This document shows positions 54,958 to 64,000 of a DNA stretch of 64,000 bases, piece after piece. The stretch is from Streptomyces sp. WZ-12. GTDB taxonomy: Bacteria; Actinomycetota; Actinomycetes; Streptomycetales; Streptomycetaceae. The notes beneath the pieces were generated by a model. It did not search any database and was not told the DNA's origin. It was given only the letters and a program-made list of their open reading frames with translations. The number at the start of each line of letters is the position of its first letter. The stretch's first letter is position 1. The stretch lies in contig NZ_CP118574.1 in assembly GCF_028898845.1 (NCBI RefSeq), positions 6,993,001-7,057,000 on the forward strand, given 5' to 3'. A program made the position numbers and the translations under genes.

Positions 54958-56214
54958 TCACAGGAAGGTGCGGCCCTCGCCCCGGTACGTCGGCACCGTC
55001 GCCACCACCCGGTCGCCCTCGACCAGGTGCAACTGCGCGAACCGCTCGCACAGTTCGCCCGCCTTGGCGTGCCGGAACCACACCTTGTCGCCGACCGCCA
55101 GCCCGTCCGCCGCCGCCCCCAGCAGCGGCGTCTGCACCTCGCCCGGCCCCTCCTGCGGGTCGTAGCGCAGCCCGGCCGGCAGATACGGCTCCGGCAGCCG
55201 GTCCGCACCGGCCACCCCCGACGCCGGATAGCCGCCGCCCAGCACCGTGACGACCCCGGGCCCCGGACGCCGCACCACCGGCTGGGCGAACAGCGCCGCC
55301 GGACGCCCGGTGAACGACCGGAAGTTGTCGAACAGCCGCGGCACGTACAGCCCCGAACCCGCCGCGATCTCGGTGACCGCCGCCTCCGCCGCGGTGTGCT
55401 GCACGCTCCCCGTCCCCCCGCCGTTGACGAACTCCAGCCGCGGCGCCACCTGCCGCACCGCCCGCACGGCCGCCCACCGCCGCTGCGCCAACTCCCGCCG
55501 CGCCGCCGCCTGCATCACCCGGATCGTCCGCGAACGCACCGGCCGCCCCGCGACCTCGTCACCCACTCCCGCCACATGCCCCTCGTAGGCCATCAGCCCC
55601 ACCAGCCGGAAACCGGGCCGGCGCACCACCGTCCGGGCCAAGGCGGCGAGTTGCTCCGGGTCCCGCAGCGGCGACCGCCGGGCCCCGACCCGCACCCGCC
55701 CGCCCAACAGCCGGTAGGAGGTGTCCAGTTCCAGGCAGATGCGGACCTCCGCGCCGCTGCCCGGACCGCCCGGACGGGCCGCGTCGATCAGATCCAGTTG
55801 CGCGGGGTCGTCGGCCATCACCGTCACCGCCGCCGCCGACGCGGGATCGCCGACCAGTTCGGCGAAGCCGGCCCGGTCCGCCGACGGGTACGCCAGCAGC
55901 ACGTCCGGGAAGCCGGACCGGGCCAGCCACAGCGACTCGGCGAGCGTGAAGCTCATGATCCCGGCGAAGCCGTCGCGCGCCAGCACCCGCTCCAACAGCG
56001 CCCGGCAGCGCACCGACTTGCTCGCCACCCGGATCGGCTTCCCCTTCGAACGGCGCACCAGATCGGCGGCGTTGGCGTCGAAGGCGGCCAGATCGACCAC
56101 GGCCAGCGGCGCGTCGAGGGAGGCGGTGGCCCGGTCGAGCGGGGTCCGTCCGGAGCCGGGCGCCCGGGGCGCGGGAGCGGTGGTGGCATGCGCGTCGGTG
56201 AAGAGCGGGGACAT
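54958..56214 (-). CDS. Fold type III PLP enzyme, amino acid deaminase/aldolase (D-threonine aldolase/DSD1-like)
   Basis: 418 residues. Alanine-racemase-like N-terminal barrel with PLP lysine in IRVASKSVRC, and GLMAYEGHVAGV; C-terminal beta domain with VVTVLGGGYPASGVAG and VWFRHAKAGELCERF, which hold the His and Cys zinc ligands of DSD1-type enzymes. It should act on D-hydroxy-amino acids; whether it is an aldolase or a dehydratase cannot be told. Convergent with the phosphatase, only 34 bp apart. Confidence 0.87.
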   Translation of the reverse strand: MSPLFTDAHATTAPAPRAPGSGRTPLDRATASLDAPLAVVDLAAFDANAADLVRRSKGKPIRVASKSVRCRALLERVLARDGFAGIMSFTLAESLWLARSGFPDVLLAYPSADRAGFAELVGDPASAAAVTVMADDPAQLDLIDAARPGGPGSGAEVRICLELDTSYRLLGGRVRVGARRSPLRDPEQLAALARTVVRRPGFRLVGLMAYEGHVAGVGDEVAGRPVRSRTIRVMQAAARRELAQRRWAAVRAVRQVAPRLEFVNGGGTGSVQHTAAEAAVTEIAAGSGLYVPRLFDNFRSFTGRPAALFAQPVVRRPGPGVVTVLGGGYPASGVAGADRLPEPYLPAGLRYDPQEGPGEVQTPLLGAAADGLAVGDKVWFRHAKAGELCERFAQLHLVEGDRVVATVPTYRGEGRTFL

Positions 56215-56429
56215 GGCCCGCAGCCTGCCAGACCGCGCTACCCCTGGTAAGGGGACGAACCGCGCCGGAAGTGTCGCGGGAGCGCGCGGGGGTTGGAGCG
56301 GCGGCCCGGCCAGCCCTTAAAGTGGCTCGACACCGCAACCAGCAGGTCAGCGGCGTGTTGTCCGGATACGAACCACCCTGCCCCGATTGCTTGTCGGGTC
56401 CGGGGCACACCGTGCGAGGGGGAGCGCTG

Positions 56430-57740
56430 GTGAGCGCCGACGCCGATTACGCCGATGCGCCGCGCATCCCACCCATACCCCCGCGCCCGCCGCACCGCCC
56501 CGCCGGGCCCGCCCCCGACGAGGACCCCAAGACCACCGTCCTGCGCCCGGTCCCCGCCGAGCCCCCCCGCCCGCCCGCCGGCCGCTCCCCGCCGAGACCA
56601 CCCCGGCCCCCAAGCCGACCCCGTCGCCCGCCGCCCCCGCGCCCGAGCCGAACGCGGCCCCACCCCGGCCCCCACCGCGCCCCCCCGGTCGACGACCCCG
56701 CCGCCGCCGGCCAGGCCACCCCCCCCCACCCCCGCACGGAGCCGCCCGCCGCCCCGCCGCCGCCCGCGCCGGCGCCCCCCCGCTCGTTCCGCGACACCGC
56801 CGCCTTCCACCTCGCCAACAGCGCCGCCCTGTGGGACGACGCCCGCGCGACCGCGCCGCGCACCCCGCGCCACCCCCCCGCCCCCGAGCCCCCACCCGCC
56901 CCCGACCGGCCGTCAACTCCCGCCCACCCCACCGGAGTCGAGGCGGAACCGCGCCGTCCACTGGCCGACCGCCTGCCCGGCAACCGGGTCGTGGCCGCGG
57001 CCGTCTCCCTGGTCCTCGGCATCGGCCTGATCGCCGGTGCCGCGGCCGGCAGTTGGCTCACCGACACCCCCGCCAAGGGCACTCCGACGCCCGAGGCCGT
57101 CTTCGCCAGGGGCCGGGACGCCTGGCGCAACACCCCCGTCGACGCCCTCTTCCCGCGCACCGTCGAGGGCCTGGCCGCCGGCCCCGGCGGCGCCGACCGC
57201 ACCTGGATCCGGATCGCGGTCGCCCCCGACACCGGCTGCACCCCCGCCGCCGAGGGCCCGCTCGCCAAGGAACTCGCCCCGGCCGGCTGCGCCCGCCTGC
57301 TCCGCGCCACCTACGTCGACGCCACCCGCACCGGCGTCATCACCGTCGGCGCCCAGACCACCCAGGCCGACCGGTCCAAAATGATGGACCTCAACGCCCG
57401 CTTCAGCACCAACGACCTGGCCACCCGCAGCGCCCTGATGCCGCCGCCGCTGGCCGCCAAGGGCACCGCCGCCGAGGACTTCGGTCCCGCCCAGCGCGCC
57501 AGTTGGACGATCCGGGTCCTCACCGACGTCCCGGTCGTGGTCTACGCGGTCTCCGGCTTCGCCGACGGCCGCGAGGTCGCCGACCCGCAGCCCGCCGACG
57601 CCGCCGTCCAACCCGGCACCGCCACCGCCCCCGCCGAGGCCGGCCTCGGCCACGACGCCAAGGGCCTCGCGGACAAGATCAGCACGACCTTCCGCACCGC
57701 GTCCGGCCTCCCCGCGCAGCCCACGGAGCAAGCCCCATGA
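56430..57740 (+). CDS. Proline-rich membrane protein, partner of mycosin-like protease
   Basis: 436 residues. GTG at 56430 is chosen because GAGGGGGAG lies just upstream. Residues ~10-170 are extremely Pro/Arg-rich and disordered; one membrane helix (~190-215, VVAAAVSLVLGIGLIAGAA) leads to an extracellular domain of about 220 residues with two cysteines (DTGCTP, PAGCAR). Between two C7 runs (~56561 and ~56681) third-position GC drops in this frame and is ideal in another, suggesting paired indels. Its stop overlaps the ATG of the protease gene (ATGA), so they act together. Function unknown. Confidence 0.75.
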   Translation: MSADADYADAPRIPPIPPRPPHRPAGPAPDEDPKTTVLRPVPAEPPRPPAGRSPPRPPRPPSRPRRPPPPRPSRTRPHPGPHRAPPVDDPAAAGQATPPHPRTEPPAAPPPPAPAPPRSFRDTAAFHLANSAALWDDARATAPRTPRHPPAPEPPPAPDRPSTPAHPTGVEAEPRRPLADRLPGNRVVAAAVSLVLGIGLIAGAAAGSWLTDTPAKGTPTPEAVFARGRDAWRNTPVDALFPRTVEGLAAGPGGADRTWIRIAVAPDTGCTPAAEGPLAKELAPAGCARLLRATYVDATRTGVITVGAQTTQADRSKMMDLNARFSTNDLATRSALMPPPLAAKGTAAEDFGPAQRASWTIRVLTDVPVVVYAVSGFADGREVADPQPADAAVQPGTATAPAEAGLGHDAKGLADKISTTFRTASGLPAQPTEQAP

Positions 57741-58906
57741 CCAAGCCCGCGTGGCGCACCGCGGCCGTCGCCCTGACCTCCGCCGCGCTGGCCGTCCTGC
57801 CGTCCCTGCCGGCCCGCGCCGACACCCTCCGCGCCCAGGAATGGGGCCTGGCGGCCATCCACGCCCAGGACGCCTGGGGGACCACCAAGGGCGCCGGCGT
57901 CACCGTCGCCGTCCTGGACACCGGCGTGGACGCCGACCACCCCGACCTCACGGGCCAGGTGCTGCCCCAGAAGGACCTCATCGGCTTCGGCGCCCGCCCC
58001 GGCGACGACACCTACGCCCAGCACGGCACCGGCATGGCCAGCGTCATCGCCGGCCACGGCCACGGTCCCGGCCGCTCCGACGGCGTCCTCGGCGTCGCCC
58101 CCGAGGCCAAGATCCTGCCCGTCCGCGTGATCCTGGAGGACCACGACCCCGAGCGCCGCCGCGCCCGCGACCAGAAGGCCGGCGCCCTCGCCGACGGCAT
58201 CCGCTGGGCCGCCGACCACGGCGCCGACGTGATCAACATGTCCCTCGGCGACGACAGCGAGACCGCCCACCCCGACTCCCGCGAGGACGCCGCCATCCAG
58301 TACGCCCTGGGCAAGGGCATCCCCGTCGTCGCCTCCGCCGGCAACGGCGGCCTCAAGGGCAACCACGTCTCCTACCCCGCGGCCTACCCCGGCGTCATCG
58401 CCGCCACCGCCGTCACCCATCTGGACGCCCGCGCGCCCTTCTCCACCCGCCACTGGTACGCCACGGTCAGCGCCCCCGGCTACGACATCCTCATGGCCGA
58501 CCACGGCACCGGCTACGTCTCCGGCTGGGGCACCAGCCCCGCGGCCGCCTTCGTCTCCGGGGCCGTCGCGCTGCTCCGCTCCGCGCACCGCGGTCTCAGC
58601 CCGAACCAGATCCGCGACCTGCTCACCGGCACCGCGCAGCACCGCCCCGAGGGCGGGCGGGACGACGAGTACGGCGCGGGGCTCGTCGATCCCGCCGCCG
58701 CGCTGACGGCCGCCGAGCGGCTCGCCCCAACTCCGCAGAAGCCGGCCCCCGTTGCCTATCCCCACCGGTACTTCGGCCCCGGCCCGGTCGCCGATCCCGG
58801 CGATGACACCCCCGTCAACTGGATCCCGTGGGCCCTAGGCGCCACCGGCGTCGGGCTCGTAGCAGTAGCGCTCTTCCTCTGGCGCCGATCCGCCGCGCTC
58901 GACTGA
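57737..58906 (+). CDS. Mycosin-like subtilase, membrane-anchored S8 protease
   Basis: 389 residues. Signal peptide (to PARA), catalytic Asp in VAVLDTGVDADHPDL, His in QHGTGMASVIAG, Asn in ASAGNGG and Ser in GWGTSPAAAFVSG. C-terminal transmembrane helix (IPWALGATGVGLVAVALFLW) followed by RR, as in MycP proteases of type VII secretion. No ESX genes (EccB-E, EsxA) are in the window, so it may act with the upstream membrane protein instead. ATG at 57737 overlaps the upstream stop. The length is typical. Confidence 0.92.
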   Translation: MTKPAWRTAAVALTSAALAVLPSLPARADTLRAQEWGLAAIHAQDAWGTTKGAGVTVAVLDTGVDADHPDLTGQVLPQKDLIGFGARPGDDTYAQHGTGMASVIAGHGHGPGRSDGVLGVAPEAKILPVRVILEDHDPERRRARDQKAGALADGIRWAADHGADVINMSLGDDSETAHPDSREDAAIQYALGKGIPVVASAGNGGLKGNHVSYPAAYPGVIAATAVTHLDARAPFSTRHWYATVSAPGYDILMADHGTGYVSGWGTSPAAAFVSGAVALLRSAHRGLSPNQIRDLLTGTAQHRPEGGRDDEYGAGLVDPAAALTAAERLAPTPQKPAPVAYPHRYFGPGPVADPGDDTPVNWIPWALGATGVGLVAVALFLWRRSAALD

Positions 58907-58927
58907 GCTCCCCGCCCCCACCCACCT

Positions 58928-59108
58928 GTTTTTCCTACCCCCCAACGGGAGGTGACGGGCCGGAGGGGTGGGTGTGCAGGACGTAAAGCGAAGCAGTCCT
59001 GCACACCCACCCCGGAGGCCCGTCACCGCACCCAACAGCCCCGCGCAGCGGCACCGCGCCGCAGGCGCAAAGACAGCACCCCATGGCGGGAAAGCCAACA
59101 ACGTGGGG
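58928..59108 (+). repeat. Dispersed hairpin element, copy E
   Basis: The core lies at 58951-59027: arms 58951-58982 and 58996-59027, loop GTAAAGCGAAGCA at 58983-58995. Apart from the constant GGA/GGA internal loop the arms pair perfectly. The 5' flank GTTTTTCCTACC, the linker CCCCGCGCAGCGG and a single terminal module GGCGGGAAAGCCAACAACGT follow. It is the shortest copy and lies between mycosin and sseB; the sseB promoter begins ~28 bp beyond it. Confidence 0.85.
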
Positions 59109-59148
59109 CCGAGGCGAACCCGCGCCGACGCGCGGATACGCTCGGTGG

Positions 59149-59880
59149 GTGGAGAAGAACATTCCGAATCCTGGCTTTGCGGACGATGACGGGTCCGCCG
59201 ATCCCGCGCTGGCGGCGGCGCTCGCGGCGTACGACGCGGATCGCGGTGCCGAAGGCTCCTTGCTGACCGCGCTGGCGGAGGCCCGCGTCCTGGTGCCGGT
59301 GGTGGCGGTGCTCGGGGAGGTCGAGACCGGGCCCGACGGGCTGCGGCGGGAGAAGACCAGCGACATGGCGGTCCCGACGCTCAGCGCGCCGGACGGTCGC
59401 CGCGCCCTCCCCGCGTTCACGTCCATGGAGACGCTCCAGCGCTGGCGGCCGGACGCCCGGCCGGTCGCGGTCCCGATGCGGCAGGCCCTGCTGGCCGCCT
59501 CCCACGAGCAGGCCGACACCGTCGTGATCGACCTGGCCGGGCCGGTCACCTACCAGTTGACCGGCGCCGCCCTGCGGGCCCTCGCCGAGGGCCGGACCAG
59601 CGCCGACCCGCTCGCCGACCCCGCCGTCACCGAGGCGCTGCGCGCCCTCCTCGACGCCGAACCCGCGGTGCACCTCGCGCACCTGACCCCGTCCGCCGAG
59701 ACCGACGGCACCCTCGCCCTCGGCCTCGCGCCCGGCACCGACCCCGCCGAGGCCGCCCAGCGGCTCGCCCAGGCGCTCGCCGGCGACGAGACGCTCCGCG
59801 CCCGGCTGGTCCGCGGCCTCGACCTGGCCCTTCTCCCGCCCGGTTCGAACGCCCCGGGGGAGCCCCTCTACCGACGCTGA
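59149..59880 (+). CDS. SseB-family protein
   Basis: 243 residues. An SseB N-terminal domain, with VLVPVVAVLGEVETGPDG, TLSAPDGRRALPAFTSMETLQRW and PVAVPMRQALLAA, then a C-terminal SseB-like part. Named after a Salmonella serine-sensitivity protein; the function in actinobacteria is not known to me. GTG at 59149 is chosen because TACGCT (59137-59142) lies 6 bp upstream, predicting a leaderless mRNA; the frame is open upstream into the repeat element, which is not coding. Confidence 0.85.
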   Translation: MEKNIPNPGFADDDGSADPALAAALAAYDADRGAEGSLLTALAEARVLVPVVAVLGEVETGPDGLRREKTSDMAVPTLSAPDGRRALPAFTSMETLQRWRPDARPVAVPMRQALLAASHEQADTVVIDLAGPVTYQLTGAALRALAEGRTSADPLADPAVTEALRALLDAEPAVHLAHLTPSAETDGTLALGLAPGTDPAEAAQRLAQALAGDETLRARLVRGLDLALLPPGSNAPGEPLYRR

Positions 59881-59902
59881 CCCACCGGGATACGAGTCCG
59901 GC

Positions 59903-59925
59903 GCCGCCCGCCTCCAACGGGCGGC
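59903..59925 (+). terminator. Terminator after sseB
   Basis: GCCGCCCG (59903-59910) pairs with CGGGCGGC (59918-59925), loop CCTCCAA, followed by TTCGT. Confidence 0.7.
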
Positions 59926-59982
59926 TTCGTCCCACGGGCCGCACAATGCGAGGAGAGCTCAAGATCCACGCGAGGAGAGCCC

Positions 59983-60747
59983 ATGGAGACCACGGAGACC
60001 CGCACGGTCGCATCCGAATTCCTCGGCACGCTGCTCCTGGTGTTCTTCGCCGTCGGCGCGGCAGTGCTGGCCGGCGAATACATCGGCACCTTCGGCATCG
60101 CCCTGGCCTTCGGATTCGTCATGCTGGCACTTGCCTACGCCCTCGGCCCGATCTCGGGCTGCCACATCAACCCCGCGGTGACGCTCGGCGCGCTGCTGGC
60201 CAAGCGCATCACGGTCCGCACCGCCGTCGAGTACTGGATCGCGCAGATCCTCGGCGGCATCGTCGGCGCCGCCCTGCTCTTCCTGGTGGCCAAGCAGGTA
60301 CCGGGCCTGCAGACCCACGGGGCCTTCGGCACCAACGGCTGGGGCGACCGCTCGGCGGTGCACATCAACCTCGGCGGCGCGTTCGTCGCCGAGATCGTGA
60401 TGACCTTCTTCTTCGTCTTCGTCGTCCTGGGCGTCACCCACAACACGGCGGTGACGGGCTTCGCCGGCCTGGCCATCGGTCTCGCCCTGGGCCTGGTCCA
60501 CCTCTTCGGCATCCCGTTGGACGGCACCTCGGTGAACCCGGCGCGGACCCTGGGCCCGGCGATCTTCGCTGGCGGCGCGGCCATCACCCAGGTGTGGTTG
60601 TTCATCCTCGCGCCACTGATCGGCGGCGCGCTGGCGGCGGTGGTGCACCAGCTCACCCACCCGCAGGAGGAGCACGTCGGGACCGCCGACCGGGCCGCCG
60701 GCGAGCCGACCAAGCCGGACGAGCCGGCCTCCGGCGACCGCGTCTGA
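59983..60747 (+). CDS. aqpZ: Aquaporin (AqpZ-type water channel)
   Basis: 254 residues, six transmembrane helices. Two NPA boxes, CHINPAVT and SVNPART. The selectivity-filter positions counted from the NPA motifs are Phe (20 before the first Asn), His (in VHLFGIPLDGT), Thr and Arg, the same four as E. coli AqpZ, which favours water over glycerol. C-terminal tail of ~30 polar residues. ATG at 59983 follows CGAGGAGAG. Confidence 0.92.
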   Translation: METTETRTVASEFLGTLLLVFFAVGAAVLAGEYIGTFGIALAFGFVMLALAYALGPISGCHINPAVTLGALLAKRITVRTAVEYWIAQILGGIVGAALLFLVAKQVPGLQTHGAFGTNGWGDRSAVHINLGGAFVAEIVMTFFFVFVVLGVTHNTAVTGFAGLAIGLALGLVHLFGIPLDGTSVNPARTLGPAIFAGGAAITQVWLFILAPLIGGALAAVVHQLTHPQEEHVGTADRAAGEPTKPDEPASGDRV

Positions 60748-60760
60748 CCCGCAGCCCCCT

Positions 60761-60809
60761 CCACGACGACGAGCCCCGGCCGGGATGCGGCCGGGGCTCG
60801 TCGTCGTGG
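60761..60809. terminator. Convergent terminator between aquaporin and DUF1844 genes
   Basis: A perfect 21-bp stem: 60761-60781 (CCACGACGACGAG then CCCCGGCC) with 60789-60809, loop GGGATGC. Confidence 0.9.
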
Positions 60810-60813
60810 TGCG

Positions 60814-61200
60814 TCAGCCGTAGACGGGGCCGGTGTACTTCTCGCCGGGGCCCTGGCCCGGCTCGTCCGGGACCACCGACGCCTCGCGGAAGGCGAGTTG
60901 GAGCGACTTCAGGCCGTCCCGCAGCGGCGCCGCGTGGTACGAGCCGATCTCGGTGGCGCTCGCGGTGACCAGCCCGGCCAGCGCGTGGATCAGCTTGCGG
61001 GCCTCGTCCAGGTCCTTGTGGTCCGCGCCCTCCTCGGCGAGCCCGAGGTTGACCGCCGCCGAGCTCATCAGGTGCACCGCGACCGTGGTGATCACCTCGA
61101 CCGCCGGCACCTCCGCGATGTCCCGGGTCATGGTCTCGAAGTCGGGCGCCTGGCCGGCGGTCTCCGCGGCGGCCGGCTGCTGGGGGATCTGCTCGCTCAT
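60814..61200 (-). CDS. DUF1844 family protein
   Basis: 128 residues, acidic. DFETMTRDIAEVPAVEVITTVAVHLMSSAAVNLGL and DEARKLIHALAGLV are the DUF1844 pattern. ATG at 61200 is chosen since CAGGAAG lies upstream; an in-frame start at 61236 would precede that site. It is regularly found divergent from infC in actinobacteria, which hints at a link with translation, but its function is not known. Confidence 0.9.
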   Translation of the reverse strand: MSEQIPQQPAAAETAGQAPDFETMTRDIAEVPAVEVITTVAVHLMSSAAVNLGLAEEGADHKDLDEARKLIHALAGLVTASATEIGSYHAAPLRDGLKSLQLAFREASVVPDEPGQGPGEKYTGPVYG

Positions 61201-61334
61201 GTGCTGGGGTTTCACTTCCTGCTGGAGGGGTCGCACTCCAGACTAGGACCCCCGCCCGGCGGCCCCGCGCGCGGGAGCGCAGGGGCCGCCGGGCGGCCCG
61301 GTGCACGGGAGTGGGGTCGCCCTCTTGACTCGTG

Positions 61335-61598
61335 TATTCTGGTGTTCCGACCGGCCGGACACGTAGGTGACCGGCCCACAAGTGGAGGCTCCGATCTCCC
61401 ACCCGGCCGACCTCAGGTTGGCGGGTCAACGGTCTGGCTGCGCCCCGCGGAGACTTCGCGACGGTGCTCCTGATCTCATGGAGCCCCGCCTGTGTCCCGT
61501 CCGGGGCGTTTTTCATGCTTCCGGCGCGGTTGGTCACACCGAACAGACGTTACGCGGCAGTCCGCCAGGCCGTCGCGTGGTGCTACCGAGGAGGATCC
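61335..61598 (+). promoter_or_regulatory. infC leader region with attenuator
   Basis: TATTCT at 61335-61340 is a -10-like box, so the leader would be about 250 nt. It contains a terminator, GCCCCG (61483-61488) with CGGGGC (61502-61507) then GTTTTT to 61513, and an alternative stem GGTGCTCC (61463-61470) with GGAGCCCC (61480-61487) that uses the terminator's left arm. The two are mutually exclusive, as expected of an attenuator. Control of infC-rpmI-rplT by a leader is known in Bacillus; the ligand here is not known. Confidence 0.55.
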
Positions 61599-62213
61599 AT
61601 CAGCGCCGAGCCCCGCATCAACGACCGGATTCGCGTCCCCGAGGTGCGACTCGTCGGTCCCAGTGGCGAGCAGGTCGGCATTGTGCCGCTTGCCAAGGCC
61701 CTGGAGCTTGCGCAGGAGTACGACCTTGACCTGGTCGAGGTGGCGGCGAACGCCCGTCCGCCGGTCTGCAAGCTCATGGACTACGGAAAGTTCAAGTACG
61801 AGTCGGCCATGAAGGCCCGTGAGGCGCGCAAGAACCAGGCGCACACGGTCATCAAGGAGATGAAGCTCCGGCCGAAGATCGACCCGCACGACTACGACAC
61901 CAAGAAGGGTCACGTCGTCCGGTTCCTCAAGCAGGGTGACAAGGTCAAGATCACGATCATGTTCCGTGGTCGCGAGCAGTCCCGGCCCGAGCTGGGCTTC
62001 CGGCTGCTCCAGCGGCTCGCGGAGGACGTCCAGGACCTCGGCTTCATCGAGTCGAACCCGAAGCAGGACGGCCGGAACATGATCATGGTCCTCGGTCCGC
62101 ACAAGAAGAAGACCGAGGCGATGGCCGAGGCCCGCGAGGCGCAGGCTGCCCGCAAGGCGGAGCGCCAGGGTGTGGCTCCCGCGGAGCCCGCTGAGGAGCA
62201 CGCCGAGGCGTGA
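61599..62213 (+). CDS. infC: Translation initiation factor IF-3 (ATC start)
   Basis: 204 residues from ATC at 61599. AGGAGG lies at 61589-61594 and the family N-terminus [20 protein letters not shown] follows at once. No ATG, GTG or TTG is near. IF-3 genes use rare start codons (AUU in E. coli) so that IF-3, which rejects such starts, limits its own synthesis. The N-domain contains [15 protein letters not shown], the C-domain [17 protein letters not shown] [20 protein letters not shown] at 61515 is in frame but sits right after the T-tract with no ribosome site. Confidence 0.95.
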   Translation: MSAEPRINDRIRVPEVRLVGPSGEQVGIVPLAKALELAQEYDLDLVEVAANARPPVCKLMDYGKFKYESAMKAREARKNQAHTVIKEMKLRPKIDPHDYDTKKGHVVRFLKQGDKVKITIMFRGREQSRPELGFRLLQRLAEDVQDLGFIESNPKQDGRNMIMVLGPHKKKTEAMAEAREAQAARKAERQGVAPAEPAEEHAEA

Positions 62214-62336
62214 GCTCTTGGGTGAGCTGCCCCGGATCCAGGCCGGGGCGCCAGCCCCGGAACAATCGACACATCTGACGCTCCCGTATGCCGGTCTCCG
62301 CCGGTGGGGGCGCCACTGACGAGGAGAGTACGGCGC

Positions 62337-62531
62337 ATGCCGAAGAACAAGACGCACAGCGGTGCCAGCAAGCGCTTCAAGATCACTGGCTCCGGCAAGG
62401 TGCTGCGCGAGCGCGCAGGCAAGCGCCACCTGCTTGAGCACAAGTCGTCCCGCGTGACGCGTCGCCTCACCGGCAACGCCGAGATGGCCCCGGGCGACGC
62501 CGCGAAGATCAAGAAGCTTCTCGGCAAGTGA
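62337..62531 (+). CDS. rpmI: 50S ribosomal protein L35
   Basis: 64 residues, strongly basic: [20 protein letters not shown] at the start and [10 protein letters not shown] at the end, the full length of bL35. ATG at 62337 follows GAGGAGAG. It lies 123 bp after infC, in the standard infC-rpmI-rplT order. Confidence 0.98.
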   Translation: MPKNKTHSGASKRFKITGSGKVLRERAGKRHLLEHKSSRVTRRLTGNAEMAPGDAAKIKKLLGK

Positions 62532-62537
62532 GCCGGG

Positions 62538-62563
62538 GCGCTCCGCCACGTGAAGCGGAGCGC
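62538..62563 (+). terminator. Hairpin between rpmI and rplT
   Basis: GCGCTCCGC (62538-62546) pairs with GCGGAGCGC (62555-62563). No T-tract, so it may only reduce read-through or protect the mRNA 3' end. Confidence 0.5.
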
Positions 62564-62639
62564 GCCGACCGGACCGGGACCTAACGTCGATTCGGGCCGT
62601 GTGATGACCAACCACGGCCCCGCTACAAGGAGTTAACAA

Positions 62640-63026
62640 GTGGCACGCGTCAAGCGGGCAGTCAACGCCCAGAAGAAGCGCCGGGCGATCCTGGAGCAGG
62701 CCAGCGGTTACCGCGGCCAGCGCTCCCGCCTCTACCGCAAGGCCAAGGAGCAGGTCACCCACTCCTTCGTCTACAACTACAACGACCGCAAGAAGCGCAA
62801 GGGCGACTTCCGTCAGCTGTGGATCCAGCGCATCAACGCCGCTGCCCGCGCCAACGGCATGACCTACAACCGCTTCATCCAGGGTCTGAAGGCCGCCAAC
62901 GTCGAGGTGGACCGCAAGATCCTCGCCGACCTGGCCGTGAACGACGGCAACGCGTTCGCCGCGCTGGTCGAGGTCGCGCAGAAGGCGCTGCCGAGCGACG
63001 TCAACGCCCCGAAGGCTGCCGCCTGA
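62640..63026 (+). CDS. rplT: 50S ribosomal protein L20
   Basis: 128 residues. [25 protein letters not shown], the long basic N-terminal helix, and [17 protein letters not shown] at the C-terminus. GTG at 62640 follows AAGGAG. L20 is an early assembly protein of the large subunit and represses this operon in other bacteria. Confidence 0.98.
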   Translation: MARVKRAVNAQKKRRAILEQASGYRGQRSRLYRKAKEQVTHSFVYNYNDRKKRKGDFRQLWIQRINAAARANGMTYNRFIQGLKAANVEVDRKILADLAVNDGNAFAALVEVAQKALPSDVNAPKAAA

Positions 63027-63070
63027 GGCTCAGCCTGACAGCGCACTGGCGTCGGCAAGACGTCGGGATT

Positions 63071-63102
63071 GCGGACCCGCGGGCCCCGGCCTGCGGGTCC
63101 GC
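63071..63102 (+). terminator. Terminator after rplT
   Basis: A perfect 10-bp stem GCGGACCCGC (63071-63080) with GCGGGTCCGC (63093-63102), followed by CGCGTTTC. Confidence 0.8.
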
Positions 63103-63165
63103 CGCGTTTCCGGCCCCGGTCCGCGCCGGGTCCCCGCACCGAACGAAAGAAGCGAGCCGCCGCCC

Positions 63166-64000
<835 letters not shown>

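Noticed and set aside
57737..58906. Evidence for a type VII secretion locus
   Set aside because: Only a mycosin-like protease is present; no EccB-E or WXG100 genes are within the window.

Overview
The window is chromosomal DNA of a Streptomyces-type actinomycete. The evidence is very high GC, almost exclusive G/C at third codon positions, many GTG starts, and a gene order that, from memory, follows the S. coelicolor stretch from metH down to infC-rpmI-rplT. Gene density is high, and no tRNA, rRNA, CRISPR array, prophage, transposase gene or biosynthetic gene cluster was seen.

Layout. 1-3.1 kb is the 3' part of metH. 3.2-7.6 kb holds a HAD phosphatase and two tandem peptide-binding lipoproteins with no permease or ATPase. 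7.9-11.2 kb holds an orphan NarL-type response regulator, a RecB-like nuclease and an M50 site-2-type protease. 11.3-27.3 kb is the Pup-proteasome neighbourhood: trmI, a secreted/anchored hypothetical, a ferredoxin, arc (proteasomal ATPase), dop, pup, a decayed endonuclease VII-like gene, prcB, prcA, an inserted lacI-type repressor/MFS pair, pafA, two FKBP isomerases, and pafB-pafC. 27.3-32.4 kb carries two small proteins, tatA, tatC and a Ski2/Mtr4-like helicase. 32.4-41.3 kb is an uptake and redox block: an SsuD-like monooxygenase with a cysteine-ended leader peptide, a siderophore-interacting reductase under an iron box, a 5'-3' exonuclease, a glycine-betaine-type ABC transporter with a doubled binding domain, and a metal/cobalamin-receptor-like protein. 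41.3-53.5 kb holds a TDT exporter with its LysR regulator, an NCS2 permease with an arylsulfotransferase-like protein, an XRE-cupin regulator, and a probable ethanolamine/gamma-glutamyl pathway (GATase, permease, FadR regulator, GlnA4-like ligase, aldehyde dehydrogenase, SDR). 53.5-61.2 kb holds a secreted HAD phosphatase, a type III-fold PLP enzyme, a proline-rich membrane protein with a mycosin-like protease, SseB, aquaporin and a DUF1844 protein. 61.3-64 kb is infC-rpmI-rplT and a SpoU methyltransferase that runs off the end.

How the parts connect. Pup, Dop, PafA, Arc and PrcAB make a complete pupylation-proteasome system. PafB and PafC are the transcription activator of the LexA-independent DNA damage response. 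Two DNA/RNA-processing genes in the same window (the RecB-like nuclease and the helicase) have promoters that fit the PafBC-type (RecA-NDp) pattern TTGTCRGTG-N8-TAGNNT at exact spacing.

The most unusual feature is a dispersed intergenic element present five times (about 7.7, 33.9, 34.2, 40.4 and 59.0 kb). Each copy has a 77-bp hairpin built as 32-nt arm, 13-nt loop, 32-nt arm. The loop is nearly invariant and the stem has compensatory changes. A GC-rich linker and a GGCGGGAAAG-type terminal module, sometimes repeated with a 45-bp period, lie on one side. I do not recognise this family by name; it is my best candidate for something undescribed.
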